From positions 1,488,001 through 1,552,000 of the forward strand of contig NZ_CP045701.2 in assembly GCF_009601685.2 (NCBI RefSeq): a DNA stretch of 64,000 bases. The letters run 5' to 3'. The stretch comes from Pseudomonas brassicacearum (GTDB taxonomy: Bacteria; Pseudomonadota; Gammaproteobacteria; Pseudomonadales; Pseudomonadaceae). Positions within the stretch are counted from its first letter, which is position 1. Each line of letters opens with the position of its first letter. Shown here in pieces: positions 44,087-53,653 of the stretch. The position numbers were made by a program, and so were the translations under genes. Below the pieces are notes generated by a model. The model saw nothing but the letters and a program-made list of their open reading frames with translations, did no database searches and was not told the DNA's origin.

Positions 44087-47000
44087 TGGCCAGCCTCTTT
44101 AGAAGTTTCAGGAGTGTCGTCCTGGTCGATAGGTTTGCGACGACCCATTGACGACACCGTCACGAAGAACAATGGCACCCAGAAGATTGCCAGGATGGTA
44201 GCGGTGAGCATACCGCCAATCACGCCGGTACCGATGGCGTGCTGGCTGCCCGAGCCGGCGCCGGTGGAGATGGCCAGCGGGACTACCCCGAGGACGAATG
44301 CCAGGGACGTCATGATGATTGGCCGCAGACGCATCCTGCAGGCTTCGATGGCGGCTTCCACCAGTGTGCGGCCCTGCTCATGAAGTTCCTTGGCAAACTC
44401 GACGATCAGAATGGCGTTTTTCGCCGCCAGGCCGATGGTTGTCAACAGGCCAACCTGGAAGTAAACGTCGTTGGACAGGCCGCGCAGGCTGGTCGCCATC
44501 AGGGCACCGATGATCCCCAGGGGGACCACGAGCATGACCGCGATCGGAATCGACCAGCTCTCATACAGCGCTGCCAGGCACAAGAACACCATCAGCAGCG
44601 ACAAGGCGTACAACGCTGGCGCCTGGGAGCCCGATAGACGTTCCTCGTAGGACAGGCCCGTCCAGGAAATACCAACACCGGCCGGCAGCTTCTTGGCGAT
44701 GGCTTCGACTTCGGCCATGGCTTCGCCAGTGGAATAACCCGGGGCGGGGGCGCCCAGTATTTCCATCGCTTCCACGCCGTTGTATCGGGCCAGTTTGGGC
44801 GAGCCATAGACCCACTCGCCCTTGGCGAACGCGGTGAACGGCACCATGGTCCCGGCGCTGTTGCGCACGTACCATTTCTTCAGGTCCTCCGGGCTCATGC
44901 GAGAGCTGGGTTGACCCTGCACATACACCTTCTTCACCCGACCACGGTCGATGAAGTCGTTCACGTAGCTACTGCCCAGGGCAATCGACAGGGTGTTGTT
45001 GATGTCCGACAAGGTGATGCCCAGCGCGCTGGCCTTCTCGTCATCGATTTCCAGTTGGTACTGCGGCTCGTCGTTCAGGCCGTTTGGACGCACCTGGGAC
45101 AGGATCTTGCTCTGCGAAGCCATCCCCAGGAACTGGTTGCGTGCCTCCATCAGCTTGTCGTGGCCAATGCCGGCACGGTCCTGCAGGAACACGTCGAAAC
45201 CGGTGGCGTTACCCAGCTCCAATACCGCTGGCGGAGCAAAGGCGAACACCATGGCATCACGGAACGTGAAGAAGTGCTGTTGGGCGCGGGCGGCGAGCTT
45301 GAACACGCTGTTGTCGGCGTTACGCTCGTCCCACGGCTTGAGCATGATGAACGCCATGCCGGAGCTCTGGCCGCGACCGGCGAAGTTGAAGCCAGTCACG
45401 GTAAATACCGAGGCCACGGCATCGCCTTCACCGCCGTCCTTGCTGGGACGCAGCAGGAACTCACGCATCTTGTCCACCACAACCTGGGTACGCTCGGCAC
45501 TGGAGCCCGCCGGCGTTTGTACCTGGGCAAACAGTACGCCCTGGTCTTCTTCCGGCAGGAACGCCGTCGGGATGCGGGTGAACAGCCAGATCATGCCAAC
45601 CACGATGAGCACGTAGGCCAGCAGGTATGGGGCCTTGTGCTTGAGCATATTGCCCACACCGCGCTCGTAGCTGCGTACGCCACGGTCGAAGTTGCGGTTG
45701 AACCAGCCGAAGAAACCGCGTTTCGGTGTGCCATGCTCACCCTTGGGGATCGCCTTGAGCATGGTGGCGCACAGGGCCGGGGTGAAGATCAAAGCCACCA
45801 TGACCGATAGGGCCATGGCCGAGACGATGGTGATGGAGAACTGCTTGTAGATCACCCCGGTGGAACCGCTGAAGAACGCCATCGGCAGCAGTACCGCCGA
45901 AAGCACCAGGGCGATACCCACCAGGGCGCCCTGGATCTGGCCCATGGATTTCTTGGTGGCTTCCTTGGGTGACAGGCCTTCTTCGCTCATCACCCGTTCG
46001 ACGTTTTCCACCACGACGATGGCGTCGTCCACCAGCAAGCCGATAGCCAGCACCATGCCGAACATGGTCAGGGTGTTGATGCTGAAGCCGAATGCCGCGA
46101 GGATCCCGAAAGTACCCAGCAGTACTACCGGCACGGTCATCGTGGTGATGATGGTGGCGCGGAAGTTCTGCAGGAACAGGAACATCACCAGGAACACCAG
46201 CACGACCGCTTCGACCAGGGTTTCAACCACACCCTTGATCGACTCGCTCACCACCGGCGTGGTGTCGTAGGGGAACACCACTTCCATGCCCTGCGGGAAG
46301 AATGGCTTGAGGTCGTCGATGGTCTTGCGCAGGGCCTTGGCCGTGTCGAGGGCATTGGCGCCGTTGGCCAGCTTTACCGCCAGGCCCGACGCCGGGGCGC
46401 CGTTGAACTGGGCGCTGACGCTGTAGTTCTCACCACCCAGGCCCACATCGGCAACATCGCCGACGCGTACTTGCGAACCGTCCGGGTTGACCTTGAGCAG
46501 GATCGCCTTGAACTGCTCGGCGGTCTGCAGACGAGTCTTGCCGATGATGGTGGCGTTCAGTTGCTGGCCGGGCAGGGCAGGCAAGCCGCCGAGCTGGCCG
46601 GACGAGACCTGGACGTTTTGCGCGGCAATGGCGTTTTTCACGTCCACCGGCGTCAGGTTGAAATTGTTCAGCTTGGCCGGGTCGAGCCAGATCCGCATGG
46701 CGTACTGGGCACCGAAGACCTGGAAGTCACCGACACCGGCGGTACGCGAGATAGGGTCTTGCAGGTTGGACACGATGTAGTTGGCCAAGTCGTCCTTGGT
46801 CATGCTGCCATCGCGCGACACCACGCCGATCACCATCAGGAAGTTCTTCACGGCCTTGGTCACGCGGATACCCTGCTGCTGCACCTCTTGCGGCAGCAGC
46901 GGGGTGGCCAGGTTCAGCTTGTTCTGGACCTGGACCTGCGCGGTATCGGAGTTGGTGCCCTGCTCGAAGGTCGCGGTGATGGTCATGCTGCCGTCGGAGT

Positions 47001-47247
47001 TACTTTCCGACGAGACATAACGCAGGTTGTCGATACCGTTGAGCTGCTGCTCGATCACCTGCACCACGGTGTCCTGCACGGTTTGCGCGGACGCACCCGG
47101 ATAGGTCACCTGGATCGCAATGGCCGGTGGCGCGATACTCGGGTACTGGTTGATCGGCAATTTGAGGATCGATAGAGCCCCGACCAGCATGATCACCAGG
47201 GCAATCACCCAGGCGAAAATCGGACGGTCGATAAAAAATTTCGACAT
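44083..47247 (-). CDS. emhB: RND multidrug efflux permease (MexB/TtgB/EmhB)
   Basis: A 1054-residue inner-membrane HAE1-type RND pump, the energy-coupled part of the tripartite system that expels antibiotics, solvents and aromatic compounds. It starts [41 protein letters not shown], the family N-terminus. Proton-relay aspartates are in '[18 protein letters not shown]', and the second-half repeat is seen in '[43 protein letters not shown]'. Length matches MexB/TtgB. Three bases separate it from emhA. Confidence 0.96.
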   Translation of the reverse strand: MSKFFIDRPIFAWVIALVIMLVGALSILKLPINQYPSIAPPAIAIQVTYPGASAQTVQDTVVQVIEQQLNGIDNLRYVSSESNSDGSMTITATFEQGTNSDTAQVQVQNKLNLATPLLPQEVQQQGIRVTKAVKNFLMVIGVVSRDGSMTKDDLANYIVSNLQDPISRTAGVGDFQVFGAQYAMRIWLDPAKLNNFNLTPVDVKNAIAAQNVQVSSGQLGGLPALPGQQLNATIIGKTRLQTAEQFKAILLKVNPDGSQVRVGDVADVGLGGENYSVSAQFNGAPASGLAVKLANGANALDTAKALRKTIDDLKPFFPQGMEVVFPYDTTPVVSESIKGVVETLVEAVVLVFLVMFLFLQNFRATIITTMTVPVVLLGTFGILAAFGFSINTLTMFGMVLAIGLLVDDAIVVVENVERVMSEEGLSPKEATKKSMGQIQGALVGIALVLSAVLLPMAFFSGSTGVIYKQFSITIVSAMALSVMVALIFTPALCATMLKAIPKGEHGTPKRGFFGWFNRNFDRGVRSYERGVGNMLKHKAPYLLAYVLIVVGMIWLFTRIPTAFLPEEDQGVLFAQVQTPAGSSAERTQVVVDKMREFLLRPSKDGGEGDAVASVFTVTGFNFAGRGQSSGMAFIMLKPWDERNADNSVFKLAARAQQHFFTFRDAMVFAFAPPAVLELGNATGFDVFLQDRAGIGHDKLMEARNQFLGMASQSKILSQVRPNGLNDEPQYQLEIDDEKASALGITLSDINNTLSIALGSSYVNDFIDRGRVKKVYVQGQPSSRMSPEDLKKWYVRNSAGTMVPFTAFAKGEWVYGSPKLARYNGVEAMEILGAPAPGYSTGEAMAEVEAIAKKLPAGVGISWTGLSYEERLSGSQAPALYALSLLMVFLCLAALYESWSIPIAVMLVVPLGIIGALMATSLRGLSNDVYFQVGLLTTIGLAAKNAILIVEFAKELHEQGRTLVEAAIEACRMRLRPIIMTSLAFVLGVVPLAISTGAGSGSQHAIGTGVIGGMLTATILAIFWVPLFFVTVSSMGRRKPIDQDDTPETSKEAGQ

Positions 47248-47250
47248 GGT

Positions 47251-48408
47251 TTACTCCCCTTTGCCGCCGGCTGCTTTATCAGCTGCCTGAGCGGGGGCCG
47301 GGTTCTTGGTATCGACGTTGGTGGCTTCGGTGGCTTTGACTTCCACCCCCGGCCGTACGTATTGCAACCCTTCGGTGATCAGGCGGTCGCCGGCCTTGAG
47401 CCCGTCTTCTATCAGCCACTGGCTGCCGACAGTGCGGCTGGCCTTGAGCTGACGCAACTCGACCTTGTTGTCCGGGCCTACCACCAGGGCAGTTGGCATG
47501 CCTTTGAGGTCGCGGGTCACGCCTTGCTGCGGGGCGAGGATCGCTGCGCTGTTCACGCCGGCCTGCAGTTGTGCATGGACGAACATGCCCGGCAGCAGCG
47601 TGTGGTCCGGGTTCGGGAACACGGCGCGCAAGGTCACCGAACCGGTGGTCTGGTCGACCGACACTTCGGAGAATTCCAGCTTGCCTTCGTGTGGGTATTG
47701 GCTGCCGTCTTCCAGGGTCAGCTTGACCATGGCGGCATTGTCACCGGCCTTCTGCAAACGACCACTCTTCAGCTCACGGCGCAGTTGCAGCAACTCGACC
47801 GAACTCTGTGTCACGTCGACGTAGATCGGGTCCAGTTGCTGGATGGTTGCCAGGGCGTCGGCCTGACCATTGCTCACCAACGCGCCCTCGGTCACCGAGG
47901 AACGACCGATACGGCCGGAGATCGGCGCGTAGACCTTGGTGTAGCGCACGTTGATCCGGGCTGTCTGCAGGTTGGCTTCCGACTCCAGGCGGTTGGCCAC
48001 GGCGGTGTCGTATTCCTGACGGCTCACCGCCTGTTCATCCACCAGTTGCTTGTAGCGGTCGGCAATCGACTTGGTGGAGCGCAGGTTGGCCTCGGCACTC
48101 TTGAGGTTCGCTTCATAGACGGCCGGGTCGATCTGGTACAACTGCTGGCCGGCCTTGACGTCAGCGCCTTCCTTGAACAGGCGCTTGAGAATGATGCCGT
48201 TGACCTGTGGCCGTACTTCCGCGATGCGGAATGCGCTGGTGCGCCCCGGAAGCTCCGACGTCAGGGTGAAGGGCTGGGTCTTGAGGGTTACGACGCCAAC
48301 CTGAGGCGGCGGAGGAGCAGGTGCAGCCTCTTCCTTTTTGCATCCGCTGAGCAGCGATGCCAGGGCGATGGCGGTAACCAGGGCAGTAACAGCTGGCTTG
48401 AATTGCAT
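47251..48408 (-). CDS. emhA: RND efflux membrane-fusion protein (MexA/TtgA/EmhA)
   Basis: A 385-residue periplasmic adaptor lipoprotein linking the pump to the outer-membrane channel. The start at 48408 (MQFKPAVTALVTAIALASLLSGC) gives a lipobox with Cys23; the further open frame lies over the operator. 'GVVTLKTQPFTLTSELPGRTSAFRIAEVRPQVNGIILKRLFKEGADVKAGQQLYQIDPAVYEA' is the lipoyl-like core, followed by the coiled-coil hairpin and 'VYAPISGRIGRSSVTEGALV'. First gene of the operon, divergent from the repressor, with a TtgR-like operator between them. Confidence 0.95.
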   Translation of the reverse strand: MQFKPAVTALVTAIALASLLSGCKKEEAAPAPPPPQVGVVTLKTQPFTLTSELPGRTSAFRIAEVRPQVNGIILKRLFKEGADVKAGQQLYQIDPAVYEANLKSAEANLRSTKSIADRYKQLVDEQAVSRQEYDTAVANRLESEANLQTARINVRYTKVYAPISGRIGRSSVTEGALVSNGQADALATIQQLDPIYVDVTQSSVELLQLRRELKSGRLQKAGDNAAMVKLTLEDGSQYPHEGKLEFSEVSVDQTTGSVTLRAVFPNPDHTLLPGMFVHAQLQAGVNSAAILAPQQGVTRDLKGMPTALVVGPDNKVELRQLKASRTVGSQWLIEDGLKAGDRLITEGLQYVRPGVEVKATEATNVDTKNPAPAQAADKAAGGKGE

Positions 48409-48494
48409 GGAAATCCTCGGGTCCAGGCGCGCAACTGGCGCACTCGAAAGGTGGAAAGGTAAAAGGCGCACTATTTCAATTAGTAGGATGCTAA

Positions 48495-48529
48495 GAAATA
48501 TACTTACGTACATGGTTGTTTGTAAACAG
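48495..48529. promoter_or_regulatory. TtgR/EmhR operator
   Basis: On the minus strand the stretch contains TTTACAAACAACCATG and GTAAGTATATTTC, almost identical to the P. putida TtgR operator as I remember it. It lies between the divergent emhA and repressor genes. Confidence 0.8.
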
Positions 48530-48672
48530 CCCAATTGCGTAACATCCGTATTTACAAAAGCCTGACAAAGGCCTGTATAGATCAGAGGCGCGCTCCAAGA
48601 GACGTCGCCTCATATTTTGTTCAGCTGATTCTTACGCATTGCTGACGCATCCTGCTTGAGGTGTTTACTGCC

Positions 48673-49305
48673 ATGGTCCGTCGTACCAAAGAGGAAGCCC
48701 AGGAGACTCGCAGCCAGATACTTGAAGCCGCCGAAAAGGCGTTTTTCGAGCGAGGCGTGGCGCGCACGACCCTGGCCGATATCGCGACACTGGCTGGTGT
48801 GACGCGTGGTGCCATCTATTGGCATTTCAGCAACAAGGCGGACCTGCTCCAGGCCATGCTCGATACCCTGCACGAGCCGCTCGATGAGTTGGCCCGTGCC
48901 AGTGAGAGTGAAGAGGAGCTTGATCCGCTGGGCTGTATTCGCAAGCTGTTGGTCCGGTTGTTCCAGCAAGTGGCCCTTGACCCGAAAACCCGACGCATTA
49001 ATGAGATCCTGTTCCATAAGTGTGAATTCACCGATGAAATGTGCGATTTGCGACAGCAGCGACGCGAGGTGAGTCTCGACTGCAATGTGCGCATCGCCCT
49101 GTCGTTGCGCAATGCGATGAAACGCGGCCAGTTGCCGGATGATCTGGATCCCGAAAGGGCGGCAGTTGCCATGCATGCCTACATCGACGGCATCTTGTAC
49201 CAGTGGCTACTGGCCCCGGACAGTTTTGCCCTGGCGGCTGAGGCCGAGCGCTGGGTGGAGATCGGGCTGGACATGCTGCACTTGAGCCCCAGCCTGCGCA
49301 AATGA
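48673..49305 (+). CDS. emhR: TetR-family efflux repressor (TtgR/EmhR)
   Basis: A 210-residue TetR-type repressor. The start at 48673 ([60 protein letters not shown]) contains the helix-turn-helix at about residues 30-50. The remaining helices form the ligand pocket, with '[18 protein letters not shown]' typical of TtgR/AcrR/SmeT proteins. It represses the divergent emhABC operon and is released by antibiotics and aromatic compounds. Confidence 0.95.
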   Translation: MVRRTKEEAQETRSQILEAAEKAFFERGVARTTLADIATLAGVTRGAIYWHFSNKADLLQAMLDTLHEPLDELARASESEEELDPLGCIRKLLVRLFQQVALDPKTRRINEILFHKCEFTDEMCDLRQQRREVSLDCNVRIALSLRNAMKRGQLPDDLDPERAAVAMHAYIDGILYQWLLAPDSFALAAEAERWVEIGLDMLHLSPSLRK

Positions 49306-49496
49306 AACAAAATGGGTGATTGCGTCGGTTTGTGTCAATAGCCGATCCAGAGGTACCTCGCTGGGCACTCATCCCGGCGGGGTACTTTATATAGGCACCG
49401 CAGCGTCTTTGACAGGCGGCGAATCGGCTATTTTGTAGGGAAATTGTTGCGTATTGGTTAAGTCGCGTCTCGGTCACCCTCCCTAGGTGAGTCTGA
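49306..49496. other. Intergenic region
   Basis: The 191 bp between the repressor and the orphan secreted-protein gene hold no frame or hairpin with T-tract that I can support. Confidence 0.4.
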
Positions 49497-50003
49497 TCAG
49501 GTCGGGTTGTTTTCGTCGATCGTCAGATTAACGGTGTAGCTGAACGGCACTTCAGACATTTTTTGGGAAATGACGGCTTTGCAACTGTAGTTGTTATTAC
49601 CAGAGGAGTTGACTGTTTTGCTCCAGTGAGGGCTGTAGCTGGGCTCCGACCAACCAGGAATAATGGAAACTTCGAGTTGAGTGGCAAGTTGGCAGATATG
49701 GCCGTTGACTTCATAAGTCAGGTTGAGCTGGATGGGCGATATTCTTCTTAGTGTGGGTTGCCAGCCGGACGCTGGGTAAGTGAATCCCCTTTGGAAGGGG
49801 ATGTTTATATTCCGTAACTTTTTCGGCGATACGTCATAATCTGAGATTGGGTAATCGGGTGGGAGGACCGAGAGGTGTTTCAGCTTCAAAGTATCTGAAG
49901 TGTTGTTCGTGACCTGAACGAGCACGGCTGTGTCCGCCATGGCGCTGGTGATAAATGCCGGAGCCAATGCAGCAGCCAGGATAAAACGCTTAATGTGGGT
50001 CAT
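49497..50003 (-). CDS. Orphan secreted protein, 168 aa (AT-richer)
   Basis: A 168-residue protein with a signal peptide (MTHIKRFILAAALAPAFITSAMA, cleaved before DTAVL). The mature part looks like a beta-sandwich with alternating hydrophobic strands ('VLVQVTNNTSDTLKLKHLSVLP', 'IQLNLTYEVNGHICQLATQLEV', 'FSYTVNLTIDENN'). Two cysteines (in HICQL and YSCKA) could form a disulfide in the periplasm. GC content is clearly lower than the neighbours', as is that of the 230-bp upstream region, suggesting acquisition by transfer. I do not recognise the family. Confidence 0.65.
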   Translation of the reverse strand: MTHIKRFILAAALAPAFITSAMADTAVLVQVTNNTSDTLKLKHLSVLPPDYPISDYDVSPKKLRNINIPFQRGFTYPASGWQPTLRRISPIQLNLTYEVNGHICQLATQLEVSIIPGWSEPSYSPHWSKTVNSSGNNNYSCKAVISQKMSEVPFSYTVNLTIDENNPT

Positions 50004-50234
50004 GATGGGCTCTTCCGTGAGCGCAGATATGTTTGGGTCTGCATGATATGTTTGATTTTAATATTGTCAGGTGGTTGCCAGCGACATGGTTTTATATTTG
50101 TCGCTGTTCAGCGTTTCTATTATTGGCGTGATTAGAGGTGTCAATCTATAGTGCCGACCTTTCGGGTTGTTTTTTTATGTGTCGCAACGTTGGTGGTGAG
50201 TTTTTGTTGTCGGTTTACTCCGTTTTTTAAACAT

Positions 50235-50272
50235 AAAAAAGCCCCGGCGTTTTTTGATGCCGAGGCTTTCTT
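50235..50272 (-). terminator. xenB terminator
   Basis: GCCCCGGC/GCCGAGGC stem with a loop of T residues and an A-tract on the plus strand (T-tract on the minus strand), about 20 bp behind the xenB stop. Confidence 0.8.
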
Positions 50273-50292
50273 CATATAAGGCAGCGGAGCAC

Positions 50293-51342
50293 TTACATTA
50301 CCGGGTAATCAATGTAGCCTACCGGTCCCTTGCCATAGAACGTTTCCGGATGCGCCTCGTTCAGCGGTGCATCGGCTTTCAAGCGTGCCGGCAGGTCCGG
50401 GTTGGCAATGAACGGCACTCCGAAGGCAACGGCATCGGCCTTGCCCTCGGCCAGCCAGGCATTGGCGCTGTCCTTGGTGAAGCGTTCATTGGCGATGTAC
50501 GGGCCGCCGAAAGCCTGCTTGAGTTGCGGGCCGATGCTGTCATCGCCTTCTTTCTCACGGGAGCAGATAAAGGCGATGCCACGCTTGCCCAGCTCGCGAG
50601 CCACGTAGCTGAAAGTTTCCAGGCGGTTCTCGTCACCCATGTCATGGGAGTCGGCGCGTGGCGCCAGGTGCACGCCAACCCGGCCGGCACCCCAGACTTC
50701 AATGGCCGCGTCGGTCACTTCCAGCAGCAGGCGGGCACGGTTTTCCAGGGAGCCGCCGTAGTTGTCGGTGCGCTGGTTGGTGCTGCTTTGCAGGAACTGA
50801 TCGAGCAGGTAGCCGTTGGCGCCGTGGATTTCCACGCCGTCGAAACCGGCGGCCTTGGCATTCTCGGCACCGACGCGGTACGCATCGACGATGTCGGCGA
50901 TTTCAGCGGTTTCCAGTGCGCGTGGGGTCGGGTAGTCGGCCAGCGGACGGACCAGGCTTACGTGGCCCTTGGGCTGGATCGCGCTGGGCGCCACCGGGGT
51001 TTCGCCGTTCAGGTACGACGGGTGGGAGATCCGGCCCACATGCCACAGTTGCAGGAAGATCTTGCCGCCGGCGCCGTGGATCGCCTTGGTGACGTTGGAC
51101 CAGCCGCGCACCTGGTCGTTGGACCAGATGCCCGGGGTGTCCGGATAGCCTACGCCCATCGGTGTGACCGAGGTTGCTTCGCTGAGGATCAGGCCGGCGG
51201 ATGCGCGTTGCACGTAGTACTCGGCCATCAGCGCGTTGGGCACGCGGCCTGCATCGGCGCGGCAGCGGGTGAGCGGGGCCATGATGATGCGGTTCTTCAG
51301 CTCGATGTCGCCGAGTTTGATGGGGTCGAAAATAGTCGCCAT
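50293..51342 (-). CDS. xenB: Xenobiotic reductase XenB (Old Yellow Enzyme family)
   Basis: A 349-residue FMN-dependent ene-reductase that reduces activated alkenes, nitro-aromatics and nitrate esters with NADPH. The start at 51342 (MATIFDPIKLGDIELKNRIIMAPLTRCRADAGRVPNALMAEYY) is the XenB N-terminus. The substrate-binding motif 'GFDGVEIHGANGYLLDQFLQSSTNQRTDNYGG' is complete. Sequence and length agree closely with P. fluorescens XenB as I remember it. It is the third gene of a pyeR-pyeM-xenB operon on the minus strand. Confidence 0.95.
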   Translation of the reverse strand: MATIFDPIKLGDIELKNRIIMAPLTRCRADAGRVPNALMAEYYVQRASAGLILSEATSVTPMGVGYPDTPGIWSNDQVRGWSNVTKAIHGAGGKIFLQLWHVGRISHPSYLNGETPVAPSAIQPKGHVSLVRPLADYPTPRALETAEIADIVDAYRVGAENAKAAGFDGVEIHGANGYLLDQFLQSSTNQRTDNYGGSLENRARLLLEVTDAAIEVWGAGRVGVHLAPRADSHDMGDENRLETFSYVARELGKRGIAFICSREKEGDDSIGPQLKQAFGGPYIANERFTKDSANAWLAEGKADAVAFGVPFIANPDLPARLKADAPLNEAHPETFYGKGPVGYIDYPVM

Positions 51343-51375
51343 GAAATACAACCTCGAAAGTGGAAGGATTAAAAG

Positions 51376-52542
51376 TCAGTGAGTTGCCGGTGCCAGGTCG
51401 GCATTGCCGCCCTGGCGGAAAGTGATCAGGGTGACCAGCAGCGCCAGCACGGCCAGCGCGCCGGCGGCCAGGGGCACGGAGGTCAGGCCCAGGCCATGGT
51501 CGATGACACTGCCGCCGACCCAGGCGCCCAGGGCGTTGCCAATGTTGAAGGCGCCGATGTTCAGGGTGGACACCAGGTTGGGCGCATCTTTGCCGAAGGT
51601 CACCACGTTGACTTGCAGGGCCGGCACGGCGGCGAAGCAGGCAGTGGCCCAGAGGAACAGGGTGATTTCGCTGGGGATCAACGCCACGCTGGTCCAACTC
51701 AGTACGGTGGACACCACGGCCATGGTGAGGAAGACGCCCATCAGCGTGTTCGCCAGGCTCTTGTCCGCCAGTTTGCCGCCGATGATGTTGCCCAGGGTCA
51801 GGCCCAGGCCGATCAGCACCAGGGTCCAGGTCACGCCTCGGGGCGATACGCCGGTCACTTCACCCAGCAGCGGGGCGACATAGGTGAACAGGGTGAACAC
51901 CGAGGCGGAGAACAGCGCGGTCATGCTCAGGGACAGCCACAGGCCGGTCCCTTTGAGCGCCACCAGTTCCGAGCGCATGTCGAGTGTTTCTTCATCGCGC
52001 TTGGCCGGCAGGAAGCGGATCAGGCCGATCAGCGCAATTACGCCAATGACAGTCACTGCCCAGAAAGTCGAACGCCAGCCGGCTTCCTGGCCCAGTGCGG
52101 TGCCCAGTGGTACGCCGAGCACGTTGGCCAGGGTCAGGCCGGTGAACATCAAGGCCACGGCCGAGGCGCGCTTGTTGGGCGCCACCAGGCCGGCAGCCAC
52201 CACCGAACCGATACCGAAGAACGCGCCGTGGCACAGGGCCGTGACGACCCGGGCGAACATCAGCACGTTGTAGTCGCTGGCGATGGCGCAGAGCAGGTTG
52301 CCGACGATGAAAATCCCCATCAACACCACGAGGGCAGCCTTGCGCGGCAGCCGCGCGGTGGCCAGGGCCATGAACGGCGCACCGATGGCCACGCCCAGGG
52401 CGTAGCCGGTCACCAGCCAGCCGGCGCCAGGAATCGACACGCCCAGGTCGGCCGCCACGTCGGGCAGCAGGCCCATGATGACGAACTCGGTGGTGCCGAT
52501 GGCGAAGGCGCTCAGGGCCAGGATCAGGAGTGAGAGGGGCAT
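51376..52542 (-). CDS. pyeM: MFS transporter PyeM
   Basis: A 388-residue major facilitator of the DHA1 drug/arabinose-efflux type with 12 helices. The start at 52542 (MPLSLLILALSAFAIGTTEFVIMGLLPDVAADLGVSIPGAGWLVTGYALGVAIGAP) carries the family's 'GTTEFVIMGLLP' motif. The open frame continues upstream over the pyeR gene but is not coding. It lies between pyeR and xenB in the order known from P. aeruginosa. The exported substrate is unknown; an electrophile or xenobiotic fits the XenB partner. Confidence 0.9.
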   Translation of the reverse strand: MPLSLLILALSAFAIGTTEFVIMGLLPDVAADLGVSIPGAGWLVTGYALGVAIGAPFMALATARLPRKAALVVLMGIFIVGNLLCAIASDYNVLMFARVVTALCHGAFFGIGSVVAAGLVAPNKRASAVALMFTGLTLANVLGVPLGTALGQEAGWRSTFWAVTVIGVIALIGLIRFLPAKRDEETLDMRSELVALKGTGLWLSLSMTALFSASVFTLFTYVAPLLGEVTGVSPRGVTWTLVLIGLGLTLGNIIGGKLADKSLANTLMGVFLTMAVVSTVLSWTSVALIPSEITLFLWATACFAAVPALQVNVVTFGKDAPNLVSTLNIGAFNIGNALGAWVGGSVIDHGLGLTSVPLAAGALAVLALLVTLITFRQGGNADLAPATH

Positions 52543-52559
52543 GATGGGTCCTTGTCGGG

Positions 52560-52862
52560 TCAGAGCTCTTGGCTCATTTGCTTGAGGAACTGCTGGATCA
52601 CGTCCTCGTTGCGTTTGAAGAAGTGCCATTGACCGACCTTCTGGCTGGTGATCAGCCCCGCCCGTTGCAACACCGCCAAGTGCGCAGACACCGTGGATTG
52701 CGACAGGCCGCAACGCTGGTCGATCTGCCCGGCGCAAATGCCGAATTCGTGGTTGTGCAACTGTTCAGGGAACTGGACCTTGGGGTCTTTGAGCCAGTTG
52801 AGGATGTCTCGCCGTACTGGGTGTGCCAGGGCTTTTATTATTTCGTCGAGGTCGAGGGTCAT
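52560..52862 (-). CDS. pyeR: ArsR-family repressor PyeR
   Basis: A 100-residue winged-helix regulator. The DNA-binding part is 'GICAGQIDQRCGLSQSTVSAHLAVLQRAGLITSQKVGQWHFFKRNE' (about 41-86). The N-terminal 'LDEIIKALAHPVRRDILNWLKDP' is the dimerisation helix typical of ArsR proteins. Metal-binding ELCV-type motifs are not obvious, so it may be redox- or ligand-responsive; cysteines are present in GICAG and QRCGL. First gene of the operon with pyeM and xenB. AT-rich inverted repeats with TCGCTATA lie upstream. Confidence 0.92.
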   Translation of the reverse strand: MTLDLDEIIKALAHPVRRDILNWLKDPKVQFPEQLHNHEFGICAGQIDQRCGLSQSTVSAHLAVLQRAGLITSQKVGQWHFFKRNEDVIQQFLKQMSQEL

Positions 52863-52885
52863 GGTGGCAGCTCGGAGTGAGTAAA

Positions 52886-52988
52886 ACGCTATATCGCGAT
52901 GGAGCGAACCTTAAATCGTTATTTTGCGATATACCAATATGGATTTGATCTGAATATCGAACAAATCGCTATATCGGGTTATAACGAT
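52886..52988. promoter_or_regulatory. Repeated TCG(C/T)TAT operator region before pyeR
   Basis: Several copies of CGCTATATCG or its relatives occur: 52887-52896, ATCGTTATTTTGCGAT at 52915-52930, and TCGCTATA-N6-TATAACGA at 52966-52987. The last is an imperfect inverted repeat (7 of 8). They cover the divergent promoter region of pyeR and the ACP phosphodiesterase gene. Confidence 0.5.
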
Positions 52989-53016
52989 ATTGGCGTGGTG
53001 GTGCTAAGCTGCGGCC

Positions 53017-53601
53017 ATGAACTATCTCGCGCACCTGCACCTCGGCGGCCCTGGCCGGGAACAACTGCTCGGCAGCCTCTACGGCGACTTCGTCAAGGGC
53101 CCGCTGCAAGGGCTCTATGACTCACGAATCGAAGCGGCGATTGCCCTGCATCGGCGCATCGACATGTACACCGACCGCCATCCCTTGGTGGACATCGCCC
53201 TGTCGCGCTTTTCCACGGTGCGACGGCGCTATGCCGGGATCGTGCTCGACGTGTTTTTCGACCACTGCCTGGCCCGGGACTGGCCGTTGTACGGTGAAGG
53301 GCCGCTGTTGGACTTCACTTCCCGGGTGTACCAGGTACTCGGCACCGAACCGCAGCTGCCGGGACGCCTGGCGCACATCGCGCCGTTTATGGCGGCGGAT
53401 GACTGGCTGGGGTCTTATCGGGAGTTCGAGGTGCTTGGGCAGGTACTGCGCGGCATTTCCCGCCGCCTGTCCCGCCCCGATGAGCTGGCCGGAGCGATGC
53501 CGGAGTTGATCAGGCTCTATGAGCCGTTGAGCGAAGACTTTCGGTTGTTCTACCCGCAACTGCAGGATTTTGCTCAAAACCAAGTCACACCGCAGGAATA
53601 A
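53017..53601 (+). CDS. acpH: Acyl carrier protein phosphodiesterase
   Basis: A 194-residue protein of the AcpH (YajB) type, which removes the 4'-phosphopantetheine group from acyl carrier protein. 'MNYLAHLHLGGPGREQLLGSLYGDFVKG' is the family N-terminus, and 'IALHRRIDMYTDRHP' and 'VLDVFFDHCLARDW' carry the metal-binding His/Asp residues of its HD-like fold. It is divergent from pyeR and converges with olsA. Confidence 0.92.
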   Translation: MNYLAHLHLGGPGREQLLGSLYGDFVKGPLQGLYDSRIEAAIALHRRIDMYTDRHPLVDIALSRFSTVRRRYAGIVLDVFFDHCLARDWPLYGEGPLLDFTSRVYQVLGTEPQLPGRLAHIAPFMAADDWLGSYREFEVLGQVLRGISRRLSRPDELAGAMPELIRLYEPLSEDFRLFYPQLQDFAQNQVTPQE

Positions 53602-53602
53602 A

Positions 53603-53630
53603 TGTGGGAGCGAGCAAGCTCGCTCCCACA
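53603..53630. repeat. Short perfect REP palindrome
   Basis: TGTGGGAGCGAG-CAAG-CTCGCTCCCACA gives 12-bp perfect arms with a 4-nt loop, one base behind acpH and before the convergent olsA stop. It could act as a transcription stop. Confidence 0.8.
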
Positions 53631-53653
53631 GGGGGCTCCACGGAGATCCAGGA

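Noticed and set aside
44911..45810. 299-codon plus-strand frame inside the RND pump gene
   Set aside because: Antisense shadow of emhB.
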